DNA from: Apostichopus japonicus
Lineage: Eukaryota > Echinodermata > Holothuroidea > Aspidochirotida > Stichopodidae
DNA length: 64,000 nucleotides
Assembly: GCF_037975245.1 (NCBI RefSeq)
Contig: NC_092562.1
Coordinates: 30,940,554-31,004,553, forward strand
Direction of reading: 5' to 3'
Shown: positions 1 through 9,960 of the stretch, piece by piece
Numbering within the stretch: the stretch's first letter is position 1
Layout: every line of letters begins with the position of its first letter
Notes under the pieces: generated by a model
Told to the model about the DNA's origin: nothing
Database searches by the model: none
What the model saw: the letters and a program-made list of their open reading frames with translations, nothing else
Program-made: the position numbers and the translations under genes

Positions 1-66
1 AAGATTTCTGACAACAAAAACCAGATCGGTGACACAATCTGGCCAGAGACATGTTACCATCAACAG
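1..66 (-). CDS. Probable exon 5 of Tie-like receptor gene, cut by the window edge
   Basis: On the minus strand a TTATCAG acceptor is followed by a stretch that stays open to the window edge in the phase left by the EGF exon. The reading (VDGNMSLARLCHRSGFCC) is cysteine-containing, with a C-x4-F-C pattern that would suit the second extracellular Cys-rich module of Tie-like receptors. This is inference: only 66 bases are visible, no donor is seen and the match to the family is loose. It could instead be intron sequence that happens to be open. Confidence 0.35.
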   Translation of the reverse strand, partial: MLMVTCLWPDCVTDLVFVVRNL

Positions 67-418
67 CTGATAAGATTGAGGTTAATTCAAAATTAATACT
101 TAAAATACAAGTGAATGTCTCTTAATGTTGATATTATTTCCTGAATCCAGCTGAAGATCAAACTTGAATTTAATAGTACAATTAATCTTAGTAAACCATA
201 ACAAACATTGAGAGCATCTAGTTACATGTTTATTGAGTGACTGATTATGGTATCATCCCTAACATTTCTTTACTACAAGAGTTGAAAGTGAAGATCACAT
301 TATTAAACAGTGTTGATTCAGCAATTCTTTGCTAAGTACTGCTTGAGGGTAAAGGTACTTACAGTAACAAGAAAATCATGCATTGTTAATTGTTAAGACA
401 ATTAATTAATAAACTTAC

Positions 419-553
419 TATTTTCACAATTGTTTCCACTGAATCCAGGAGGACAAAGACACAGACCAGTTAAATCTGAGCAAACTCCTCCGTTGATACA
501 AGGTTCACATGTATTAGTACAGTCAGGTGGACTCCACATGTTCTCTGGACATT
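419..553 (-). CDS. Exon 4 of Tie-like receptor gene: EGF-like domain
   Basis: This 135-bp exon is bounded on the minus strand by a TTTTAG acceptor and a GTAAGT donor and is phase 1 at both ends. Its translation begins [15 protein letters not shown], continues through [10 protein letters not shown] and ends [14 protein letters not shown], the cysteine and glycine spacing of an EGF-like module (C-x-C-x2-GFxGxxC at the end). Joined to exon 3 at 13750, the split codon gives Glu and the order Ig-like-VIVR-E-CPENMW. That is how the Ig-like domain runs into the first EGF module in invertebrate Tie/Tek-like receptor tyrosine kinases as I know them. The module would be extracellular. No kinase domain is in the window; it would lie to the left. 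The EGF identity is sure, the Tie assignment is likely. Confidence 0.85.
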
Positions 554-1615
554 CTAAAATGTAAAGGAATATATTATAACATTGATGAATCAGTTTGCAT
601 TTTGTTCTTTCTTGTTTTCATACATTTTGTTCTTCATAAAGTATTGGAAATACAAAGGTTCTACAGTACAAATCTTTAACATACAACTTGGTATCCTTGA
701 TGTATTTCAAAGTTTTTGCTAATCAAATCTATTTAAACATACAACATGCTATCCTTGATGTAAGGTGAAGCCTGTAGGCAAACTGTCTAAGCTTAGTGCC
801 ACCATGGTATGGCGTGAAGCATTCAATAAAAGTTTGGCCAAAAATGCCTCCAAGATCGCTGGAAATGGCACTTCCCAGGCCTTGTAAGTTGCATCTAAGC
901 ATTTTCTATTTGAAATTACTAGCCATATTATACCTTATCTACTTGTTATGGGGTACCTGTAACTGTATGCCAAAAAGACATTCGTCTTGTCTTTCATCAT
1001 GCTATGAGCAAGGCATATACCACAAACACATACATGCACATACACACCATTTAGATTGCATAGCTAACCATTGTTATTTGTACCAAAAAGTCAGTGCATG
1101 AAATATGAACACTTAAAGAATGTTATCAGTCATGAAAATTTCAGTAAATTCAACAGCCAGTCTTAACTGATTGCACAGATATATTTGTGTATGTCAGTAT
1201 CTCATCCCACACTACATTTGTACACATTGCGATCTTCCCTGCCTAAAGTAAATACCATCCTATAGACTCCACTGTTTTGGGCCAAAAACAGTCAAGATTG
1301 AATATCTACCCTGCAGTTAGAATGCTAGCCATACTGAATGCTAATCTGCACAAATTCATGATTAAACACAAAGTGTACTATCTCAGTGGTCAAGCCAAAT
1401 TTATTTTTACACAGGAAAGTAGAAGACACTTGTGTTTACAATCGGATGATGAATCCTAGGCCTTGTTCACACTTAAGAACGCACTCGCCTCAAGTCCGCA
1501 GGAACGATTATAATTCCCTTAGTGTGAACGCTCGTGTACTCTTACTTCAAACCCCCGCGTGCACTCTTAAGAATACTCCTCCTTTCAGGGTTTCTTCAAT
1601 CCCTCTTGCGTTCTT
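554..1615. other. Intron 3 of the receptor gene, left part: nothing identified
   Basis: AT-rich sequence between exon 4 and the first repeat block. I see no exon-like stretch with matching splice sites on either strand and no clear repeat. Short open frames here have no coding character. Confidence 0.5.
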
Positions 1616-2110
1616 AATAATTGTAATGTGAACAGTCGCGGACTTATGGTGAACCAAGATCTTCCGATTAATTTATAATATCCGCTCTATCCATTTGCAA
1701 TTTGGCGGGTAAATTTTTGAACGTGCAATTGGCCTTCCACACCAATCTGTCTTAGTGTACAGACCAGTGAAGCATACCTATGTTGTGCTTGTTTGTTCAA
1801 GTATCAGTGTATCACCTTTCTTAACCAAAGCACTGCCTAACGACTCCAAACTCACAGGTTTTTGAAGAGGCCAAATTGGTAATTTTAGAATCGGTTGAAA
1901 CGGCAATTACTAAAGGCTAAAACTATAACGTAGGGCCTATCCTATAATGAAGTTAAACTAACCTATGCATAGACCTTACTAGGTCTTTAGACCTAACATT
2001 AAATGCCTTTGATGTTGGATTAGCCTCAAATTACACATCAGCAGTAGACCAGTGACTAACAAGATCATTTGCTCATCCAATTGAAGGGTTTGTGAAGTGG
2101 TATGGATTGG
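1616..2110 (+). repeat. Dispersed repeat R1, copy a
   Basis: This block resembles 7895-8480 over its length. Shared landmarks include TGTAATGTGAAC, ATATCCGCTCTATCCA, TTTTTGAAGAG, CATTAAATG and TTTGATGTTGG in the same order, with several indels. Two diverged copies 6 kb apart in the same orientation indicate an unclassified dispersed element. No protein is encoded. Confidence 0.6.
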
Positions 2111-2111
2111 G

Positions 2112-2274
2112 TTTGAAATTTGAATACAGTATATACTATTTATGTGCCATAACTGAACGTGATGGCGCAGTGGTGTACGGAGTGGTACGTACCAAATTAC
2201 GTATTACTCCGTACACCACTGCGCCGGGACATTCAATTATCGCACATAAATAGTATACTGTATTCAAATTTCAA
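2112..2274. repeat. Long imperfect hairpin (about 70-bp arms)
   Basis: The left arm (2112-2183) and right arm (2205-2274) are reverse complements with few mismatches and a ~20-base loop. The arm tips near the loop are GC-rich (GGCGCAGTGGTGTACGGAGT) and the bases are AT-rich. It lies directly after repeat R1a and looks like a small foldback or MITE end pair. A decayed relative lies near 8500-8575 after R1b. Confidence 0.7.
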
Positions 2275-3585
2275 ATGAATTGTGGCAACGGCAAACCACA
2301 GGGAAATGACCTACTGTATTCACGCCTCAGTACTTGGGGGAGTTTATGCTATCAAGTAACAACTTATTAATGCTCAGTGAACTTGAGGAATGCCTTTCTA
2401 TGACCAGGTTTGATCGACATGCCTGAAATACTTTACACAATGTACTTTTGTGGTGGTTGCACAGTAGTTAGTGGTGGTATATTGTTCAGTTCTATACCAG
2501 CACTATACAAAAAAGGACTATACAAAAAAGGTCAGCATCACCTACCTACTGAATAGGATTTGTGTAAATAGACTGGCAAGAATCCATTCAACGCTTTTCT
2601 AGATCAAATTGTTTTGCAAAACCTTTGACAGTGAGAACTTCCATGCAACTGTGCAAATATACCCACCTTTTTTTTCACTTAAGCTGTTATCTATTATTGT
2701 GTTGGCAAGATTGATGAAAGACGTACCATATGCAAGGCTCTGTCTTTACAAAGCTTCTGTTACACATGGCTGCCTTTTTCACTTCTTTGAATGAAGTCAT
2801 TATAGGAACTATATGATATCTAGTATGACTCATGGCAGCATTTGTCTGTTCAAAATGTCTATGTGTTTGTACAAAATATAAATAGTTACTTAATTCTGCT
2901 TATTAAAGAAATTACGGGAATTAAATTTTTATTCACATAAACCTTTTTATTTCTGTAATATTAAAGCATCCGTATTCATTATGCACCAGGTTTAACTACT
3001 ATAAGCAAGAGCATAGTTGATCTCTTCTACTTTATCTTGCACTACCGGGGTAGAGCCTACAGATACATTCTTGCTTTGATTTCTGCACCATTGTCTTGAA
3101 GACATTAAAAATTAAAGTGAGATTTTGGTGACTGCAAATTTTAGACCTAAGATATCTGTAGAAAGGTAAAGCTAAGGTAAGGGAGCAGGAGGGCCATGTC
3201 CACATGCCTACCTGAACTACAGTAGGGCATTTTATATTGTGTAAGTTTGTTAAATATAATTAAACTGTTCCTGTTAGCCACATAGAACACACATGCAGGC
3301 ACACATGTGATCCCAGAGTTTACCCACTGATATTAACATACAAGCTTTTAGCTCTCATTAAAAATAGGTGGTTAATTGTTCAAGAAAGGGCTGGTACTGT
3401 TGAGTAGTGATGAAATGACATTGCATATTAGGTATACTTTATATTTATATGACAATGCTCCTAATTTGAATGTTATGTAATTATATGTTGACAGAATGGT
3501 TTCATTTACTCAAGAGCAGAACATATTTGGTTCTTAAGCTTGAAGTTAGTTTTAGAGTAACCTCTAGCTATGTTTGTAGTTGAGT
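2275..3585. other. Intronic stretch: nothing identified
   Basis: AT-rich sequence with no recognised gene, repeat or RNA on either strand. Confidence 0.5.
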
Positions 3586-4260
3586 TGCAGTAGTTGAGAA
3601 GGGAGCAAGATTTATTAGCCCAGATGAGTCCAAATGGCAGAGAGCCATGGGCAAGGTGGATGAAATATCTATATGACAATGATAGAGAAGTTGCCAATGG
3701 ATTGAAAGGCAGTTGGCAACAAGTGGGTGTTCAAAGTCTGGTGCTGAGGGCTCAGTTGAAGGGTACGAAGCTCAACTTGTGACAACAGGGTTCTCTGAGA
3801 CATTTGGAAATGAGAATGATGAAACCTTTTGCCCAGTGATCAAGTTTGAATCACTTAGAACTGCCACAGCCTTTAGCAGTGAAGAACGGACTGAAGCTGC
3901 ATCAGATGGACATGAAAACTGCCTTTTTAAATGGCAGCCTTGGAGAGACCTGTGCATACATATGTAACAGCCAGAGGGTTTTGTTTTGTCAATGGCCAAG
4001 AACACCTTCTATGCAAACTAATTAAGCAAAGCATTTATGGCCTGAAGCAGTCGCCCCAATGTGATTCCTGCCTCTACATGGCCTCAGAAGGATAGGTGTT
4101 TATCATTGCCATTTAATTATGTTGATGATATTCTCTTGGCTGAAAAGGGTTATAAACGAATGGAACAAGTCATCTCTCGCCTATCAGTTTGAAGTGAAGT
4201 TTATAGAAGAACTCCATATTTCTTGTTATGGTGTAGATCAAGGACTGTACTTTTCTCAGG
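3586..4260 (+). pseudogene. Ty1/copia retrotransposon relic, RT amino half
   Basis: Translating all three plus frames gives pieces of copia reverse transcriptase in order. Near 3750-3870 there is LVTTGFSETFG followed by DETFCPVIKFESLRTATAF, the copia block normally read as KARLVAQGFxQ...DETFxPVVxxxSLR. Near 3990-4080 comes GFCFVNGQEHLLCKLIKQSIYGLKQSP, then broken VDDILL-like remains. Frameshifts and stops (for example TAACAG at 3965 and TAG at 4094) make it non-functional. The element continues at 6956 after a later insertion. No LTRs were recognised. Confidence 0.75.
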
Positions 4261-4575
4261 TGCGTATCCAGGGGGGGGGGGGGGCACACCACCTTCTATG
4301 CAAACTAATTAAGCAAAGCATTTATGGCCTGAAGCAGTCGCCCCAATGTGATTCCTGCCTCTACATGGCCTCAGAAGGAGAGGTGTTTATCATTGCCGTT
4401 TATGTTGATGATATTCTCTTGGCTGAAAAGGGTTATAAACGAATGGAACAAGTCATCTCTCGCCTATCAGTTTGAAGTGAAGTTTATAGAAGAACTCCAT
4501 ATTTCTTGTTATGGTGTAGATCAAGGACTGTACTTTTCTCAGGCGCGTATCCAGGGGGGGGGGGCGTTGGGGGCG
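4003..4575 (+). repeat. 287-bp tandem duplication of copia RT plus a hAT-like end
   Basis: The segment starting CACCTTCTATGCAAACTA at 4003 recurs at 4290. Both copies end in TTTTCTCAGG, then YGCGTATCCAGG and a G run. The unit therefore joins about 257 bp of copia RT to about 28 bp of a hAT-like terminus. The second copy keeps AVYVDDILLAEKG in frame (the RT active-site block) while the first has small indels there. Confidence 0.85.
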
Positions 4576-4587
4576 CGTGCCCCCCGG

Positions 4588-4713
4588 GTAAGAAAAAGAG
4601 GAGAGAAAAAAAAGAGAAGAAAATAGGGAAAAAGAGGGGGGGAAAGAGGATGAAGGAGAAGAAGGAAGGGAAAAGAAAAAGAAGAAAGAGAGAAAAAGGA
4701 GAAAAGGAGGGAG
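4588..4713 (+). repeat. Homopurine tract
   Basis: About 125 bases of nearly uninterrupted A/G (one T at about 4624). The open frames across it on both strands are low-complexity artefacts. Such tracts can form triplex DNA in principle; nothing more can be said. Confidence 0.85.
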
Positions 4714-5322
4714 TAGAAAAATCCGGCAACACACCACTTCATCGATAACAAGTGATCGGGTTGTGAATTAGTGACGTGTAGAGGTCGTGCACTGACCTAC
4801 ATGGAGTGTGACCACTCCTGACTTAGCAATTTCCCAAGATCAGGCCCCGAAAAATTCAAGAAATCCCAAGGGCACTGTACTGTATTGATATCTAGCAATA
4901 TCCAGCGATATCTAGGGATGAAAATCCCAAGATCTTCCCTAAAGTGAAGGCAGGTAGAGAATCGAAGCATTCAGTGTGTAATGAACTTGAAACTGTGCGT
5001 CTTTCGAAATGAAAGATTGTGGGGCAAAGTAGCATAACTCCTATGGGCTCGGACTGTGCTATGCCCGTGGCCATGACCAAAAGGGGCCCCCGCTATACTG
5101 ATGCACAGAAAAACGGTACCTCTTTGGATAGGGAGGGCCCGTTTTACTGGGAAAGAAATTCATGCAAGACTGAACAAGACAATATACACATTTTCACGTG
5201 ATACGGAATACGGACATCATGATCATGGGCTCATTGGGTATTAATGTCTGTATCGAGCTAGTTGTGTTATTTATTATGATAATGAAAACAAAGTATATAT
5301 ATAATTTTAAACCCAATTCCAG

Positions 5323-5352
5323 CCAATGTTGTACTACTGAGTACAACATTGG
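5323..5352. repeat. Perfect 12-bp inverted repeat
   Basis: CCAATGTTGTAC and GTACAACATTGG flank a 6-base loop TACTGA. No T run follows on either side that would suggest a terminator, and the context is transposon-derived. Confidence 0.8.
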
Positions 5353-5861
5353 GACATATGATGTTTTGAAAATTGTAAAACAATACCCAACTGATTTGAA
5401 ACTGCGTTCATATAACAAAAGAAGACAGGGCTTTCATAAAAATATTATAATAAAAGGTAAGAATAAAGATGCCTTCGGCGTATCTGTTAAGTAAAAAAGC
5501 ACAGGAAATTAGGCTTAGATGGATACAAAGTTTCAGCCGAAATTAGGTCTATGCTTAGGTTTGATAACTGTATTTGTACAGTAGTCTCCATTATAATCCA
5601 TATGGGGGGGCACTTGCCCACCCCCCTCATGGAAAATCAAGAACTTAAAAAAACGTTAAGCATATGACATTTCATTGATTTCCCCCAACCAACAGTTCTC
5701 TAGTTATGTTTATTGCATACGGACCCATATTGCATTACTGACATTATTGAAAGTCAAAATCCTTAGACATGAGATCTCAATATAACCGATGTGTAAATGC
5801 AACTTGAACGGGAAGTATCTTTTCCGACGATCTAGGAGTATTTTTTGGCAAATAAATTGGC

Positions 5862-5904
5862 GTACGCTCCACGCCAACCGATGGTGGCGCTCCGCTTAGA
5901 TAGT
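5862..5904 (+). repeat. 43-bp GC-rich core, copy 1
   Basis: Begins GTACGCTCC and ends CTTAGATAGT, with the inner GCGCTCCGCTTAGATAGT half identical to most other copies. The first half has one change (ACGCCAACCG). It lies inside the 4540-6955 element. Confidence 0.8.
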
Positions 5905-6871
5905 ATCAAATAATGTGTTACACCTATACGACCTACTGACCCCCACCTTGTAAGCATTTCCGCGGACGCCCATGCTTGAACCTCCTGATAGAGGGCCCCT
6001 TTGGCCCAGGAGCCCCCCAGGCTCATCGTTACGCCTCTGGTGGAGCATTGCACAATAAACAGATAATAGTTATTTATTTCAGACTCATTTCAATTATTCA
6101 AATTGTTAAAGCAAACAGCAGATATCACATCATATCAGTGTTGTGATATCTATATAGCGCCATCAGGTTGGGAAATCACTACTTGCTATGATTCTACACC
6201 TGGATTATCGCTGTCTATTATCGTCTAATAAATCGTTTGTTATCCTGTTAATCCTTGAGTCAATTGTCATCATTAGAACACAACAATCAGTGAGCATGAA
6301 AATGGCGTTCCGGGATGAACATTCTGGTATTTTTACATTTCCTCAACAAAGTTTTGTAGTAGCCGTTATAAGTGGTTTTAATATTTGTACACCAATAAAT
6401 TAACTGTGTCTGAACTTTCGAAAATTCCCTGACCACCATTCTTCATCATACTTCCCTCTACTCATGCAATTTTGACCGGTCTGTTAGGGGTTAAAGGAGG
6501 TTTTTCTGTCTTGGTTGTCCATAGATGAAATTTTGTGCAACATTGTGGGTATGCTTTGAAGTGTATTTATACACGAGAATTGTGAATTTTCAAATTCTGA
6601 ACAAAGAATGGGCTTTAAAACCTTAAAAAGGGGGTTACGGGTATTGTGGGCTGCGACGTAGAATCACCTACAAAGGCAATGATCCACAGGAGATTCGATG
6701 AGGTCGAACATGATGTGTGACTGGTGACAATCTTGAAAAAGGTTATGGATGAAAAAAAAAACTATTGGGAAATTCTTGGTCCTCAGACAAAAGTGTACAT
6801 CTGGTTGGTCATTTCAAGCCCCAGAAGTGCCATTTCCGGTGATCTGGGGGTACAAAAACCAGAAATTTCTT

Positions 6872-6914
6872 GTACGCTGCGCGCAAACCGATGGTGGCGC
6901 TCCGCTTAGATAGT
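6872..6914 (+). repeat. 43-bp GC-rich core, copy 2
   Basis: Same core, with changes to GCGCGCAAACCG in the first half. It lies about 40 bp inside the right end of the 4540-6955 element and follows a CATTTCCGG...TCTGGGGG leader also seen before copies 3, 5 and 6. Confidence 0.8.
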
Positions 6915-6955
6915 AATTCGCGCCCCCGGGTTAGAAAATCCTGGATACACCGCTG

Positions 6956-7380
6956 AATCTGCTGTGGGCAGTTTGCTGTACCTATCAACTATGACAAGAC
7001 CAAATATAACCTATGCATGAGCAGTGTGGCAAGGTTCATTTCCAATCCAACCCATGGGTTGGATTGGCAATGCAGCACTGTACAGTCATCAAACGTATTA
7101 TGCGTTTCTTAAAGGTATCCTAAACTTTGCTCTAATGTACAGCAAAGATGGCTCAAAGACTTCATTTGATACTCATATGCTGACTGGGCAGAAGATATCG
7201 ATGACCAAATATCAAGCTCAGGATATTTGTTCCAGACGAGTGGAACTGCAGTCAGTTGGAAGAGCAGAAAGCAAACAAGTGCTGCACTCTCTACTGCGGA
7301 AGCTGAATGCATGGCATTGGTGAGTGCTGCATAAGAAGCAGTTTGGTTGCAGGGACTAAACACCCATTTAAAAAGTGAAT
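6956..7380 (+). pseudogene. Ty1/copia relic, RT end and RNase H
   Basis: Immediately after the hAT-like insertion the plus strand reads SAVGSLLYLSTMTRPNITYA, then a decayed KRIMRFLKGILNFALMYSKDGSKT block, SGQKIS-like remains, VSWKSRKQTSAALSTAEAECMAL and AVWLQGLNTHLKSES. These are the copia SAVGSLLYLS motif and the RNase H core (WxSRKQxxVxLSTAEAEY). One or more frameshifts separate the blocks, so the copy is dead. It completes the relic that starts at 3586. Confidence 0.8.
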
Positions 7381-7894
7381 CTACCATAAAAAAAATTTAA
7401 AAATCATGAATTGCAAGGGGACAAATTTAAACAGCTGAGAAAGACTGTGGAGTCAAAGAATTGACTGGACCTTTTGCCTGCAATTGAAGAGTGTTAAAAT
7501 ATTAAAGTAATCTCCTTATGTCGGACTGTATTTATACTGTGTCTTTGTGTTATGCGTTAGCGTTATTTTTGTTAAGTATATGAACCCTCAAAAAATTGCA
7601 TTATACTGTTACTCTTGATATAAACTCTGATGTCAAAGAGCCTGTAGAAATTACTGAGAAAGTTTCATGCCTGTAGTTTTATGAGAATGAAGTTCTGTAC
7701 AAAGTAAAGAGAAATTCAGTTAAGTTAACGGCGATCAGATTCAATGCCTCGCCAACAAATAACCAATTATTCTATTGCATTACTTTAGGCCTTGGAAATT
7801 TATCAGGTCAGAGTTAGCCTATGGATACAGTAGGTAATCACAACTTTGTTTGCAAAGCAGGGCTTCATAATGTACTACAAACAGTATACGTTTT
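7381..7894. other. Copia 3' flank: nothing identified
   Basis: AT-rich sequence that may include remains of the copia 3' end. I could not recognise an LTR or polypurine tract. Confidence 0.4.
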
Positions 7895-8480
7895 TAATAA
7901 ATGTAATGTGAACGGTAAGTTATATAAGTTATATAATATCCGCTCTATCCAGTTGCAATTGGGCGGGTATTTCTGAAGGTGCAGTATGTAAGTGTGTTTG
8001 TAAACGTATCCAGGCAGTTGCCTTTCTTAACGAAACACTACCGAACAAGGCTATATGCGCACCCATTTCATTTTCCTTTGAGCCTATTCGACCAACACTG
8101 CTAACAAGTTACCGTAAAGGTTGTCAGACAAACACAAACTGGAAAACGTAGTCCACTCAAATGTAATAAACTTTAATTCACTGTACACCGACTGCACAGA
8201 TTTTTGAAGAGACCAAAATTGGTAATTTTTTGTTTATTTCAAAACAGATGTTTTGGGGTTCGGTTACCATGGCAATTAGTAAACCATTATGTCTAGACTG
8301 GCCTACAATGGAGTTACATCAGCCTAGGCATAGATCTTACTACTGTAGGTCTTTGGACCAAACATTAAATGACTTTGATGTTGGTTAGCCTCAAATTTGA
8401 CATCAGCAGTAAAACGCTGACTAGCAAGAAGATCTTTCACTCATCCATTTGAAGGGTTTGGAAGAAATTTGAATCTGGTT
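7895..8480 (+). repeat. Dispersed repeat R1, copy b
   Basis: Diverged second copy of 1616-2110 in the same orientation, with extra insertions (for example a T-rich stretch near 8228). It runs up to the satellite array, and a decayed version of the hairpin core (ACAGTGGTGTACAGAGTAGT) lies at 8555-8575. Confidence 0.6.
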
Positions 8481-8590
8481 TAACGTGTATAGTGGAAATG
8501 ATAGTGGTATGGAGTGCTTTGAATACAGTGAGCGATGATGCAATATTGTGGGACAGTGGTGTACAGAGTAGTACTTTATTAGTACTTAAT

Positions 8591-9960
8591 ACGAAACTCA
8601 TTCGTTCTTAAATGTAAACATTAAGGCCTTGTTTTCACACCTAAACCCTTGCAATAAACAAGACATTTAGTTAACTTATTTCATAAGGGACCATTGCCAA
8701 ATCTAATCGCTGTCATGAAGCCGTGTGCTCACAAGGCTATTGTTCACTTCTTCAGCTTGGTTATTCACTTGAGTGATCAGCTCTCAGCTGAGACTAAGGG
8801 GAAAATGGGAAAATGCAAATAGCTGATATGACCTTTTTACCCTTGCACAGTATGTTAATCTCACAAGCGGACTTAATACGAAACTCATTCGTTCTTCAAT
8901 ATCAACAAGGCCTTGTTTTCACACCTAAACCCTTGCAATGAAAAAGAAATTTAGTTAACTTATTTCATAAGGGACCATTGCCAAATCTAATCGCTGTCAT
9001 GAAGGCGTGTGCTCACAAGGCTATTGTTCACTTCTTCAGCTTGGTTATACACTTGAGTGATCAGCTCTCAGCTGAGACTAAGGGAAAAATGGGAAAATAT
9101 AAACAGCTGATATGACCTTTTTACCCTTGCGCAGTATGTTAATCTCACAAGCGGACTTCATACGAAACTCACTCGTTCTTGAATGTCAACAAGGCCTTGT
9201 TTTCACACCTTGTTTCCACACCTAAACCCTTGCAACAAAAAAGAAATTTAGTTAAACTTATTTCATAAGGGACCATTGCCAAATCTAATCGCTGTCATGA
9301 AGGCGTGTGCTCACAAGGCTATTGTTCACTTCTTCAGCTTGGTTATTCACTTGAGTGATCAGCTCTCAGCTGAGACTAAGGGGAAAATGGGAAAATGCAA
9401 ATAGCTGATATGACCTTTTTACCCTTGCACAGTATGTTAATCTCACAAGCGGACTTAATACGAAACTCATTCGTTCTTCAATATCAACAAGGCCTTGTTT
9501 TCACACCTAAACCCTTGCAATGAAAAAGAAATTTAGTTAACTTATTTCATAAGGAACCATTGCCAAATCTAATCGCTGTCATGAAGGCGTGTGCTCACAA
9601 GGCTATTGTTCACTTCTTCAGCTTGGTTATACACTTGAGTGATCAGCTCTCAGCTGAGACTAAGGGAAAAATGGGAAAATATAAACAGCTGATATGACCT
9701 TTTTACCCTTGCGCAGTATGTTAATCTCAGAAGCGGACTTCATACGAAACTCACTCGTTCTTGAATGTCAACAAGGCCTTGTTTTCACACCTTGTTTCCA
9801 CACCTAAACCCTTGCAACAAAAAAGAAATTTAGTTAAACTTATTTCATAAGGGACCATTGCCAAATCTAATCGCTGTCATGAAGGCGTGTGCTCACAAGG
9901 CTATTGTTCACTTCTTCAGCTTGGTTATACACTTGAGTGATCAGCTCTCAGCTGAGACTA
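8591..9960 (+). repeat. Satellite array, ~284-298-bp unit with dimeric higher-order period
   Basis: Units begin ACGAAACTCAYTCGTTCTT at 8591, 8878, 9162, 9460 and 9744; the last is cut after about 217 bp. Units 2 and 4 share ATATCAAC and GTTATACAC, while units 3 and 5 share an extra ACACCTTGTTTCC insertion, so the true period is about 582 bp. An inverted fragment of the unit lies near 12395-12425. No coding sequence. Confidence 0.9.

Larger units (their letters stand above)
4540..6955. mobile_element. hAT-like element (about 2.4 kb) inserted in the copia relic
   Basis: The left end reads CAGGCGCGTATCCAGG followed by a G run. The right end is the complement of CAGCGGTGTATCCAGG. These match the ends of the element at 35561-36903. 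Copia coding sequence stops at the left end and resumes after the right end, so this is an insertion accompanied by loss of roughly 50 codons of copia. No transposase was found. The interior holds a homopurine tract, a short palindrome and two copies of the 43-bp GC-rich core, so it is probably composite. No clean target duplication is visible. Confidence 0.55.

Noticed and set aside
796-1101. 101-codon plus-strand frame
   Set aside because: No ATG at its start, no domain, and antisense within the receptor intron.
4453-4751. Phe/Ser/Pro-rich frames on the minus strand and Lys-rich frames on the plus strand
   Set aside because: They translate the homopurine tract and have no coding meaning.
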